From an uncultured Anaerolineae bacterium (lineage in GTDB: Bacteria; Chloroflexota; Anaerolineae; Promineifilales; Promineifilaceae): 57,426 bases of DNA. The translations under genes were made by a program, and so were the position numbers. Positions 1 to 6,546 of the stretch are shown here, piece after piece; positions within the stretch are counted from its first letter, which is position 1, and every line of letters starts with the position of its first letter. The stretch lies in NCBI GenBank assembly GCA_937943625.1, contig CALEAD010000045.1, positions 1 through 57,426 of the forward strand, given 5' to 3'. The notes beneath the pieces were generated by a model that ran no database searches, was not told where the DNA came from, and saw nothing but the letters and a program-made list of their open reading frames with translations.

Positions 1-155
1 ATGTTTGTATGTGACTCATGGCGACCTCGTTGTGAAATGTCGCTATGAGCCTGCCACTATTGAGCAGGTTGTAAAGGTTCGACTTTTATTTTTGGCGATT
101 TTTCATGAAATCGCTTCTGATTGTGCAAAACTTACGCTAAAGGAGAACCAATATC

Positions 156-449
156 ATGAAAAACGAATTTCAATCACAAGCCCCGGGAACCCATACACTG
201 GCCATTGTCAGTCTGGTTTTGTCAATTCTTGGACTCGTAGGCGTCTTGCCCCTGGTCGGCTCCATTGGCGGTATCGTCTCCGGAAACATCGCCCGCAAAG
301 AAATTCTGGCCAATCCAGATTTGCACAGCGGGGAAGGCATGGCTCGCGCCGGTGTTGTGCTGGGATGGGTTGGCGTCGGTCTGGCCATATTACTGTGCTG
401 CCTCATTGTGGCTGCCCTACTGTTCTTCATGCCTGTGCGGCTGATGTAG
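156..449 (+). CDS. DUF4190-type small membrane protein
   Basis: A 97-residue protein with two hydrophobic segments (about residues 14-45 and 66-92) separated by a short polar loop that includes GNIARKEI and a glycine/alanine stretch. This is the usual layout of DUF4190 proteins, which are small two-helix membrane proteins of unknown role. The start ATG follows an AAAGGAG ribosome-binding site 8 nt upstream. A longer ORF in another frame (from base 5) covers the same bases but lacks family features. The gene ends just before a strong terminator and looks monocistronic. Confidence 0.75.
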   Translation: MKNEFQSQAPGTHTLAIVSLVLSILGLVGVLPLVGSIGGIVSGNIARKEILANPDLHSGEGMARAGVVLGWVGVGLAILLCCLIVAALLFFMPVRLM

Positions 450-454
450 AATGA

Positions 455-494
455 CCCCCAGGGGTTGAACAAAAACCCTTGGGGGGGATTTTTT
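455..494 (+). terminator. Rho-independent terminator
   Basis: A 12-bp stem CCCCCAGGGGTT / AACCCTTGGGGG (one G-T wobble) with a 7-nt loop, followed by GGATTTTTT. It lies 6 nt past the stop of the DUF4190 gene and only a few bases before the kinase start. Confidence 0.85.
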
Positions 495-499
495 GCCTT

Positions 500-1567
500 A
501 TGAAGCCATCAAGCTGGATAGAAAAGGCGCAGTCGTTATTGCGCCAGTTGAAGTGGCAGTTAACGCTGACTTACGTGCTGGTCTCGGTTACGGCCGTTTT
601 CATTGCTGCCTGGTGGGCCATTATTGCCGTAGCCCTTTACCTGGGACGCGCCTACGCAGACTTGAACTGGCAGGAGGCATTGCCAGACGTCGTGTTGCCC
701 GCGTTGCGCGACATTTTACCCAGCGCCCCCCTGCTCATCCTGCCCGCCTTGCTCATCAGCACCTTTTTTGGCTTTCTCAGCGCGCGCTGGCTGGACGCGC
801 GCCTGACCAGCTTACGCAACGCCGCGGCCGCCTGGCAGCAAGGAGATTTCGCTGTGCGCGTGACGGATGTGTCGGCAGATGAGATCGGCCGTTTTGGCGC
901 TGAACTCAACGAGATGGCGGCGGAACTGCACGCGCTGCTGCAAACGCGCCAGGAATTAGCGGCGCTGGAGGAACGCAACCGGCTGGCGCGCGACCTGCAC
1001 GATTCGGTCAAGCAGCATCTGGCGGCGGCGGCGCTGCAAATTGGCGCCGCCGAGGCTTTGCTGCCGCAAAACCCAGGCGCAGCAGCCGCCAGACTGGCGG
1101 AAGCAGGTAACCTGACCCACCTGGCGCAGCGGGAATTGGGCAGCATCATCTTCGCCCTCCAGCCGGTGTCGCTGAGTCAGTACGGGCTGGTTGAGGCCTT
1201 GCGCCATTACGCCGAGAACTGGTCGCGCCAGTTTGGCATTGCCGTAAAATTGGATTTTACTGGCGCGCGTGCATTGCCCCCGGAAATTGAAGGGGCACTT
1301 TTCCGTTTTGCCCAGGAAGCCTTGAGCAACGTGGCGCGGCACAGCCACGCCATAGCCGTGCAGCTTGGGCTACACATTGGTAAGGACGAACTGCAAATCA
1401 CCATACAAGACAATGGCCGGGGTTTTGACCCGGCGCAAGAGCCATCCGGCGGGCTTGGTCTGCACAATATGCGCCAGCGCATGGCTGAACTGGGCGGCGA
1501 AGCGGTGTTTGCAACCGCGCCTGGCCAGGGTACGACTCTTTCCGCTCGTTTGCCGCTGCGGAATTAA
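500..1567 (+). CDS. NarL/LiaS-type sensor histidine kinase
   Basis: A 355-residue membrane histidine kinase. Two membrane helices (about residues 20-48 and 75-97) flank a short extracytoplasmic loop. They are followed by a HAMP segment, a HisKA_3 dimerisation domain with the phospho-acceptor in ARDLHDSVKQHL, and a HATPase_c domain with N-box EALSNVARH, G1 DNGRGF and G2 GGLGLHNM. I chose the ATG at 500. A TTG at 479 would put the start inside the terminator stem. No clear Shine-Dalgarno is visible before 500. The gene is followed after 14 nt by its response regulator, so the two form a two-component pair. The signal is unknown; the short sensor loop suggests a membrane-state sensor (inference). 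Confidence 0.92.
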   Translation: MKPSSWIEKAQSLLRQLKWQLTLTYVLVSVTAVFIAAWWAIIAVALYLGRAYADLNWQEALPDVVLPALRDILPSAPLLILPALLISTFFGFLSARWLDARLTSLRNAAAAWQQGDFAVRVTDVSADEIGRFGAELNEMAAELHALLQTRQELAALEERNRLARDLHDSVKQHLAAAALQIGAAEALLPQNPGAAAARLAEAGNLTHLAQRELGSIIFALQPVSLSQYGLVEALRHYAENWSRQFGIAVKLDFTGARALPPEIEGALFRFAQEALSNVARHSHAIAVQLGLHIGKDELQITIQDNGRGFDPAQEPSGGLGLHNMRQRMAELGGEAVFATAPGQGTTLSARLPLRN

Positions 1568-1581
1568 GCGTTGAGGTAATT

Positions 1582-2247
1582 ATGACAGAACCGGTAAAAA
1601 TTTCGCTTATTTTGGTTGACGACCATGCGGTTGTGCGCCAAGGGCTGCGCGCTTTCCTGGAAACCAACCCTGACATGGTGGTTGTGGGGGAGGCGGCCAG
1701 TGGGGCAGAAGCGCAGCGGCTGGCAGAGGAATTAGCGCCTGACGTGGCCCTGGTGGACCTGATTATGCCTGGCATGGACGGCGTGATGACCACGCGGCAG
1801 ATTCGCCAGGCCAGCCCGCGCACCCAGGTGATCATCTTTTCCTCGTTTCATGGGGATGAGCACATCTTCCCGGCCATGCGCGCCGGCGCTTTGTCTTATT
1901 TGCTGAAGGAAGCGCGGCCAGCCGAGGTAGCTGACGCTGTGCGTAAGGCAGCGCAAGGGGAAGCGATTTTGCACCCAAAAGTGGCCGCCCGCATTGTGCA
2001 GGAGCTGCAAGGGAATAAGGCAACGGCCGTAAACCCCTTCACCGAGTTGACCGAACGGGAGCTGGCAGTGCTGCGCCTGATTGCCGACGGCATGGCCAAC
2101 CAGGAGATAGCCGAAGCGCTGGTTATTGGCGAGCGCACCGTTAAAAGCCACGTCAGCAATATCCTGAGCAAGCTGCACCTGGCGGACCGGACACAGGCGG
2201 CCGTTTATGCCTGGCGGGAGGGCATTGTGCGCAAAGATGCATTATAA
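1582..2247 (+). CDS. LuxR/NarL-family response regulator
   Basis: A 221-residue response regulator, partner of the upstream kinase. The receiver domain (about 8-125) has the acidic pair in VDDH, the phospho-acceptor Asp near residue 59 in LVDLIMPGMDG, and the conserved Lys in LLKEA. The C-terminal LuxR-type helix-turn-helix (about 155-215) contains LTERELAVLRLIADG and ERTVKSHVSNILSKL. A GAGGT ribosome-binding site precedes the ATG. The last codons overlap a promoter-like TATAAT for the downstream truncated regulator gene. Confidence 0.95.
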   Translation: MTEPVKISLILVDDHAVVRQGLRAFLETNPDMVVVGEAASGAEAQRLAEELAPDVALVDLIMPGMDGVMTTRQIRQASPRTQVIIFSSFHGDEHIFPAMRAGALSYLLKEARPAEVADAVRKAAQGEAILHPKVAARIVQELQGNKATAVNPFTELTERELAVLRLIADGMANQEIAEALVIGERTVKSHVSNILSKLHLADRTQAAVYAWREGIVRKDAL

Positions 2248-2248
2248 T
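2243..2248 (+). promoter_or_regulatory. TATAAT box, leaderless-type promoter
   Basis: A perfect TATAAT lies across the stop of the response regulator gene and ends 6 nt before the ATG at 2255. There is no Shine-Dalgarno for that ATG, so transcription would start at or next to the start codon. The same spacing is seen before pyrF and holB. Confidence 0.5.
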
Positions 2249-2254
2249 GTCCCC

Positions 2255-2431
2255 ATGTCTCACCCCATTCTGGCAACCAAGCTATGGCTACCTTTCTTAC
2301 AATCCAGCCTGGTAGCCCGCCCCCAACTGCTTGCCTGGCTCAATGAGCATCTAAATTGTAAATTAACCCTCATCTCTGCTCCGGCCGGTTTTGGCAAAAC
2401 GACGCTGCTGGCGGCGTGGTGGGGGCGGTAG
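2255..2431 (+). pseudogene. Truncated MalT/LAL-type regulator (N-terminus)
   Basis: The 58 codons from ATG 2255 encode the typical start of large ATP-binding LuxR regulators (MalT family): LATKLWLP, an arginine-proline turn, and a Walker A in SAPAGFGKTTLLAAW. Family members are usually about 900 residues. Here the frame stops right after Walker A, where a 32-bp palindrome and a RAYT transposase gene begin. The remaining ATPase, TPR and LuxR domains are not found in the window. I infer loss by insertion or deletion at this site. Confidence 0.8.
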
Positions 2432-2457
2432 GGGCGTATGGCCATACGCCCCTACCG
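2426..2457. repeat. 32-bp perfect REP-like palindrome
   Basis: CGGTAGGGGCGTATGG and its exact reverse complement meet at 2441/2442 to give a perfect 32-bp palindrome. It sits next to the RAYT gene and marks the breakpoint of the truncated MalT-type gene. REP palindromes of this kind are the expected partners of RAYT transposases. Confidence 0.85.
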
Positions 2458-2471
2458 GTTTATACGCCCGG

Positions 2472-2951
2472 TCACGGGGCCACGTATAATTTGTCTCCTT
2501 GCCACATGGCGGGGTTGTTGTGGATATAATTGGCAATGTTGATGTAGGCTTGTTCATTGCGGATAACGTGTTCCCAATAATTCCGCTGCCAGATGGGTAA
2601 ACCGGGTGTGCCTCGAAGGATGTTAATTTGGCTGGTTACGGCCGATTTGAACCCACGCACAATGGCCCCAACGGTATGGGATGGTGACCGAAATCCCATC
2701 GAGGCGTATGGCAACACGGCCTCACCAGCGCGGGTAATGATGATGATCACGTGGATGTGGTTGGGCATGATAACCCATTCGCCCAATATGACATAGGGAC
2801 GTATAGAAGGGGTTTTCAACCATTTATTCCGCACAATTTCACCGTAGGCGTTTAATTGCATGGTCGGTTGCGGGGGTGTGTGGCCATGCGCCTCTATAAT
2901 TTTGCCAAATAGACATTCGCGGTTATGGGTACAAATGGTGATAAAATACAT
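2472..2951 (-). CDS. REP-associated Y1 transposase (RAYT)
   Basis: A Y1_Tnp (IS200-like, RAYT clade) protein. Visible motifs are MYFITICTHNRECLFG, the HUH metal-binding motif in VIMPNHIHVIIII, RGFKSAVTSQIN, WQRNYWEHVIRN and YIHNNPA. Family members usually begin about 25 residues earlier with RRSIRLKGYDYSQ. The same frame upstream of 2951 does encode HHRRSIRLKGYDYSQAS but has no ATG, so the N-terminus may be longer, use a non-ATG start, or be damaged. Two loops, EAHGHTPPQ and EAVLPYASMG, are encoded by REP-like palindromes. The gene lies between REP palindromes at 2426-2457 and 3055-3114. Confidence 0.9.
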   Translation of the reverse strand: MYFITICTHNRECLFGKIIEAHGHTPPQPTMQLNAYGEIVRNKWLKTPSIRPYVILGEWVIMPNHIHVIIIITRAGEAVLPYASMGFRSPSHTVGAIVRGFKSAVTSQINILRGTPGLPIWQRNYWEHVIRNEQAYINIANYIHNNPAMWQGDKLYVAP

Positions 2952-3054
2952 GCTGGCCTGGGAATAATCATATCCTTTTAATCGAATTGACCGGCGGTGA
3001 TGTTTGTTGGGGTCGTAATGTGATTGTTGGGCCGTCGTTCGTTCCCGTTTTTTT

Positions 3055-3114
3055 GTAGGGGCGTGTTGCCATGTGCCCCATAATACCGGTATGATGGGTG
3101 CCTGGCAATACGCC
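3055..3114. repeat. Paired degenerate REP elements (BIME-like)
   Basis: Two imperfect copies of the GTAGGGGCG...palindrome family (3055-3082 and about 3095-3114, opposite orientation) are separated by a small palindrome centred on ACCGGT. They lie upstream of the RAYT gene and mirror the perfect palindrome on its other side. They resemble bacterial interspersed mosaic elements. Confidence 0.6.
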
Positions 3115-3179
3115 TTTCTGCGGCTACGCTAGCACGGTCATTATGATTCAGGCACAAATCGCCCAATAAAACCTGGAGA

Positions 3180-3728
3180 ATGAGACATGCCGCTGGAAAA
3201 ATGAACCCCATAAAAGCCGTCATCCTTTTGTTATTTCTGACTATAGGCTTGGGGGTTGCGCTGGTTCGGGCTAATGACACGGCCGTCCTGCCCAACCTGG
3301 AACAGTTCCTTGATGACGCCATTGAGCGCCAACTGGCCGAACTAAACATCCCCGGCGCAGCCGTGGCTGTTGTGGCCGATGACCAATTGCGGCTGGCCAA
3401 AGGGGATGGCCTGGCCGACCTGGAGCAGAACTGAGCGGTGGACGGTGAGCGCACCCTGTTCCGCACTGGCTCGGTAGGCAGGCTGATCACCTGGACGGCT
3501 GTTATGCAGCAAGTGGAGCAGGGGGGGCTAGACCTGCACGCCGACGTCAACGACTACCTGGATTTCGCCATTTCGGCCACCTTTGCGGAAGCCATTACCC
3601 TGGTCCACTCGATAACGCACACCGCCGGTTTTACTGACCAGGGGGAGGCGCTGTTTGTCCTGTCCGCCGAGAAAATAATGCCCCTGCGCCAATATCTGGT
3701 TGAGTTGCAGCCGAATCGGAGGTTATGA
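3180..3728 (+). pseudogene. Broken beta-lactamase-family serine hydrolase
   Basis: The reading frame encodes an N-terminal hydrophobic signal (about residues 10-30) and the start of a class C beta-lactamase/serine hydrolase domain: LAELNIPGAAVAVV, then FRTGSVGRLITWTAVMQQVE, which aligns with the usual SxxK motif. A TGA at 3432-3434 interrupts the frame just before this motif. The catalytic lysine of SxxK is arginine (SVGR). The frame ends after about 180 codons, where intact family members exceed 350. The stop, the lost lysine and the truncation together indicate a pseudogene. Its last codons overlap the next remnant by ATGA. Confidence 0.75.
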
Positions 3729-3950
3729 AGAAAAAAACGTGGAAATGGGTTCCCCTGGGCTTGATTAGCTTCCTGGCGCTGTTGGTGGGGGGAAGCTACC
3801 TGAGCCATCAATTGCGCCTGCCCCGCGAAGCGGCAGCCTACCCGCCACCAGCTGCACGTCTACCTGCTGGATGTGAGCCATTACATCCACAACTTGGCGA
3901 CGGACACCATTGCCGCTGAGACGCGGCTATTCCTAAAGAAGACTGCATGA
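3725..3950 (+). pseudogene. Alpha/beta-hydrolase remnant with large internal deletion
   Basis: It starts well, with a GGAGGT site and an ATG followed by MKKKTWKWVPLGLISF, a signal anchor, and LPREAAAYPPP. The frame then shifts. A neighbouring frame encodes HQLHVYLLDVSHYIHNLA, followed by DTIAAETRLFLKK and a stop at 3950. The second part resembles the C-terminal catalytic-His helix region of alpha/beta hydrolases. I infer that most of the domain was removed by an internal deletion that also changed the frame. The family assignment is tentative. Confidence 0.5.
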
Positions 3951-4013
3951 ACAGTGGTAAACCACCACGAATGAAAAGCGCGAGTAACAACTCGAGACGA
4001 ATAAACGAATGAG

Positions 4014-4050
4014 TTGGCCGTCAGCGGTTGACGGTCATTCTTACAAGGAG
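4014..4050 (+). repeat. Intergenic GTC-repeat arm carrying the RBS of the CPBP gene
   Basis: GGCCGTCAGCGGTTGACGG followed by TCATTCTTACAAGGAG. It is a degenerate copy of the recurring GTCGGCGGTCATTTTCACAGGAG module seen at 5051, 33080, 34085 and 54325. Its 3' end is the ribosome-binding site for the gene at 4056. Confidence 0.55.
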
Positions 4051-4055
4051 AAAAA

Positions 4056-4886
4056 ATGAATACAACCACCATCATCAACAAGCAAAATGCCAGCGCCACC
4101 TACCCTACCCGTTTTGGCAAAACGTTTCTTACCCTTTTTGGCCTGGGATTACTCGGCGTTCTTACACTAATACCCATGATTATGACGCAATTAGAGGCAC
4201 TGCCCTCGGAACTGACCGAATTGCCCACGCCCGTAGTTGCGCTGCTGTCACTGCTCAACCCCGCTATCTTGCTGGCGATTGCCGTAGCCATTGGTACGCT
4301 GTTGGCCCATCGGATTGGCTTGCGCTCTTTGGTGGCGGAGAGGGTGCGGCTGGGAACGGCCGTTTGGCCCAACCTCCGCCCCCACATCCCCCTGGCCTTT
4401 GGCGCCGGCCTCGTTTTTGCCATCGTCGTCCTGGGACTGGACCAGCTCATGAATCCTTTTGCCAATGCCGAGATCATCGGCGAGATGCCGAATGAGGGCA
4501 ACCCTTTCATGCAACTGCTGCTGGGTTTGCTGTATGGTGGTATTACCGAAGAGCTACTGCTGCGCTGGGGCATTATGAGTCTACTTGCCTGGCTGGGCTG
4601 GCGCGTTTTCCAGCGGGGAGAAGGCGCACCCCGGCCGGCCATCATGTGGGCGGCGGTCATCCTGGCGGCCGTTTTGTTTGGCATAGGTCACCTGCCAGCT
4701 TTGGCGGGAATAGTCGTGCTGACGCCACTGCTTGTTTTCCGCACCATTCTGCTGAATGCCTTGGGCGGCCTGCTCTTTGGCTGGCTTTTCTGGCGGCGCA
4801 ACCTGGAAACGGCGATGGTGGCACATGCTGCCGGCCACGTAGGATTTTTCATTGTCAATCTGCTTGCCCTGCTCCCTGGCGGCTAA
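4056..4886 (+). CDS. CPBP-family intramembrane metalloprotease
   Basis: A 276-residue polytopic membrane protein with about eight hydrophobic segments. It carries CPBP (Abi/CAAX-like) motifs: motif 1 EExxxR in GGITEELLLRWG (about residue 168), motif 2 FxxxH in LFGIGHLP (about 210), and a C-terminal His motif in MVAHAAGHVGF. Members are glutamate/histidine zinc-type intramembrane proteases, some linked to prenyl-protein processing or bacteriocin self-immunity; the substrate here is unknown. An AAGGAG site lies 6 nt before the ATG. It is the only intact gene in a zone of remnants. Confidence 0.88.
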   Translation: MNTTTIINKQNASATYPTRFGKTFLTLFGLGLLGVLTLIPMIMTQLEALPSELTELPTPVVALLSLLNPAILLAIAVAIGTLLAHRIGLRSLVAERVRLGTAVWPNLRPHIPLAFGAGLVFAIVVLGLDQLMNPFANAEIIGEMPNEGNPFMQLLLGLLYGGITEELLLRWGIMSLLAWLGWRVFQRGEGAPRPAIMWAAVILAAVLFGIGHLPALAGIVVLTPLLVFRTILLNALGGLLFGWLFWRRNLETAMVAHAAGHVGFFIVNLLALLPGG

Positions 4887-5116
4887 CTCCTGGTCATCGT
4901 GGCCCGCTTGATGATCGGCGTAGGGATTATTTTCAGCCTATTGCCGGTGTTGGAAGTCAAGAACCTGTGTGGTTATTGCGTCCTGTTAAGACGACGTGAT
5001 TTTTCGACTACCGCCGCTGGCGGCTGGCCACATAGAAAAATAGCGTTCTATCAGCAGCCGTCGGCGGTCATTTCACAGGAGTGCTATGAGCAACACCTAT
5101 TACATTTTCATAGCAT
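4887..5116 (+). other. Intergenic region with no clear gene
   Basis: After the CPBP stop the same frame stays open for about 38 codons (LLVIVARLMIGVGIIF...), giving a short hydrophobic stretch without a start, possibly a gene remnant. From 5086 an ATG with a good CAGGAG site opens only 26 codons, which run into the end of the convergent lipoprotein gene. I do not call either as a gene. Confidence 0.4.
5051..5081 (+). repeat. GTCGGCGGTCATTTCACAGGAG repeat arm
   Basis: A right-arm copy of the dispersed repeat family, ending in CACAGGAG 4 nt before an ATG (5086) that opens only 26 codons. It looks like a translation-initiation module left without its gene. Confidence 0.6.
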
Positions 5117-6433
5117 TTATGGAATATTGTGAGACAGAAGAACAATTTCAGTGTTGCCCATGCTAGTCGTTCCCACGGATTTCACCATCCCAACGCCCGG
5201 CGCGTGCCAGGCAGAATCGGAGCTTGTGAAACTGAAGACCAGGTTGCCAGAAATGTAGATGTCAATTTGGGTGGAGCAATTCACCCGCAGGGCGGAAAAT
5301 TCTCCAGCAGGAACTTTGACCGTCTCGACATTCCCGGCTTTGCAGGAGGTCGCCAGCACATTGCGCGATTCGATAGTCACGCCGCCAGTATTCTGCTGAC
5401 CAAGATAGACAATGTTCTGCGCCCATTCCTCTCCCGGCTGCGGGTCGGCAGGGAAAGAAATGCCGCTGTTTGATTCAATCGTGAATTCGGCCTGCATATC
5501 GGCGCTGGCGACAGTGGCCCCAGAAGAAGGCGTCAGGCTGATCAGGTTGCCATTCTCACAAGCCCAGCTGCCCTTCCGGGTCGTCCCGGCGCTGAAGACA
5601 TCCTGGTCATCAAAGCCATCGGCGCGAACGGCCGTCACGGTTCGCGTGAATGTGCCACTGCTTACACCGCTCAACTGATATTGCCAGGAAGCGTCCTGAA
5701 CAATCGGATAATAGGTGTTCTGACATTGACCCAAGTCCGGCACACTGCTGATCGGGTCGGAAGGAGTTGCAGTCGGTTCGGCGGCCTGCTGGGAATTGGG
5801 AAGCAGCCTTTCCTCGAACAACCGTGCCAGAGCAATGAGCGCCTGCCGCTCAAAGCCGCGCCCATCTAGCGCCAGATACCAGCCATTGACAACGGCCTGG
5901 ATAGATACCTGACCATCCCGCTCCTGAACAATCGCAACCTCGCCCAGCGTCAGGGCTTCGGCGTCCGCAGCGGAATCGAGATATTGCATTCGGCCGTCGT
6001 AGGCTTCTTTGCCCGGCTGGTTGGTAATAACCGTGACATATACCGTCTGCCCGCCACTGAAATTGTAGTAGCATGCCGTCCGGTTTATTTCGGCTTCAGG
6101 GACTTTTTCGGCAGGCGTTTGGCCGAGCAAGGCGCTGAAATCGGAATCGGCCAACAGGTCGCATTCCTCCATCGCCGCGGTGTCAAGCGCGCGCGGGTCG
6201 AGGCTTGCAGGGGCGGCCTCGGGGGTTTCGAGGCTTGAAGGAGCAGACTCGGGAGTGTCGAGCGCATGCGGTTCGAGACTTGAAGAGGCGGACGGCGCGA
6301 TGGGTTGGGAGGTCGGCTGGGCCGCCTCTGTTGGCATAGGAGGCGTGGCCGGCGCGGAAGGCGTGCCCTGGCTACAGGCCGACGCAGCCAGTGCAAGCAG
6401 GGTAAGGGCAAGGGCAAGGGAAATTGATCTCAT
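5117..6433 (-). CDS. Secreted lipoprotein of unknown function
   Basis: A 438-residue protein with a lipoprotein signal: [20 protein letters not shown], lipobox LAASAC with the Cys near residue 20. A low-complexity Ala/Pro/Thr/Ser linker follows (about 22-85) with repeats such as [15 protein letters not shown] / [10 protein letters not shown]. Two globular parts come next: about 90-210, with a CYYNFSGG motif, and about 235-438, beginning [19 protein letters not shown], a form seen in Chloroflexota lipoproteins. The start is the ATG at 6433, 6 nt after AAAAGG; an ATG at 6439 lies too close to that site. It is transcribed from a promoter with a SARP-like heptamer repeat placed just behind the BTAD regulator gene. 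I do not recognise the domains. Confidence 0.82.
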   Translation of the reverse strand: MRSISLALALTLLALAASACSQGTPSAPATPPMPTEAAQPTSQPIAPSASSSLEPHALDTPESAPSSLETPEAAPASLDPRALDTAAMEECDLLADSDFSALLGQTPAEKVPEAEINRTACYYNFSGGQTVYVTVITNQPGKEAYDGRMQYLDSAADAEALTLGEVAIVQERDGQVSIQAVVNGWYLALDGRGFERQALIALARLFEERLLPNSQQAAEPTATPSDPISSVPDLGQCQNTYYPIVQDASWQYQLSGVSSGTFTRTVTAVRADGFDDQDVFSAGTTRKGSWACENGNLISLTPSSGATVASADMQAEFTIESNSGISFPADPQPGEEWAQNIVYLGQQNTGGVTIESRNVLATSCKAGNVETVKVPAGEFSALRVNCSTQIDIYISGNLVFSFTSSDSAWHAPGVGMVKSVGTTSMGNTEIVLLSHNIP

Positions 6434-6508
6434 GTTCATCCTTTTCGTTTCATGGATAAAACGCGGCATATGCCGGGCATTTATTCTCCCCTCTATCCCC
6501 ATCATATT

Positions 6509-6541
6509 ATTATAAGCAATATGCGTCCTCGAAACGTCCTC
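6509..6541 (-). promoter_or_regulatory. SARP-type promoter: two GAGGACG heptamers and TATAAT
   Basis: Read on the minus strand: GAGGACG (6541-6535), 4-nt spacer, GAGGACG (6530-6524), 9-nt gap, then TATAAT (6514-6509). The 11-bp period and the placement of the proximal repeat just upstream of the -10 box match the known SARP (AfsR/ActII-ORF4) binding layout. It lies directly behind the stop codon of the BTAD regulator and points at the lipoprotein gene, giving a leader of about 70 nt. Confidence 0.75.
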
Positions 6542-6546
6542 AGGTC

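Noticed and set aside
5..454. 149-codon ORF at the window start
   Set aside because: Overlaps the DUF4190 gene out of frame, Arg-rich, no ribosome-binding site.
5086..5166. 26-codon ORF with a very good ribosome-binding site
   Set aside because: Too short, runs into the convergent lipoprotein gene, and the initiation site comes from a dispersed repeat.
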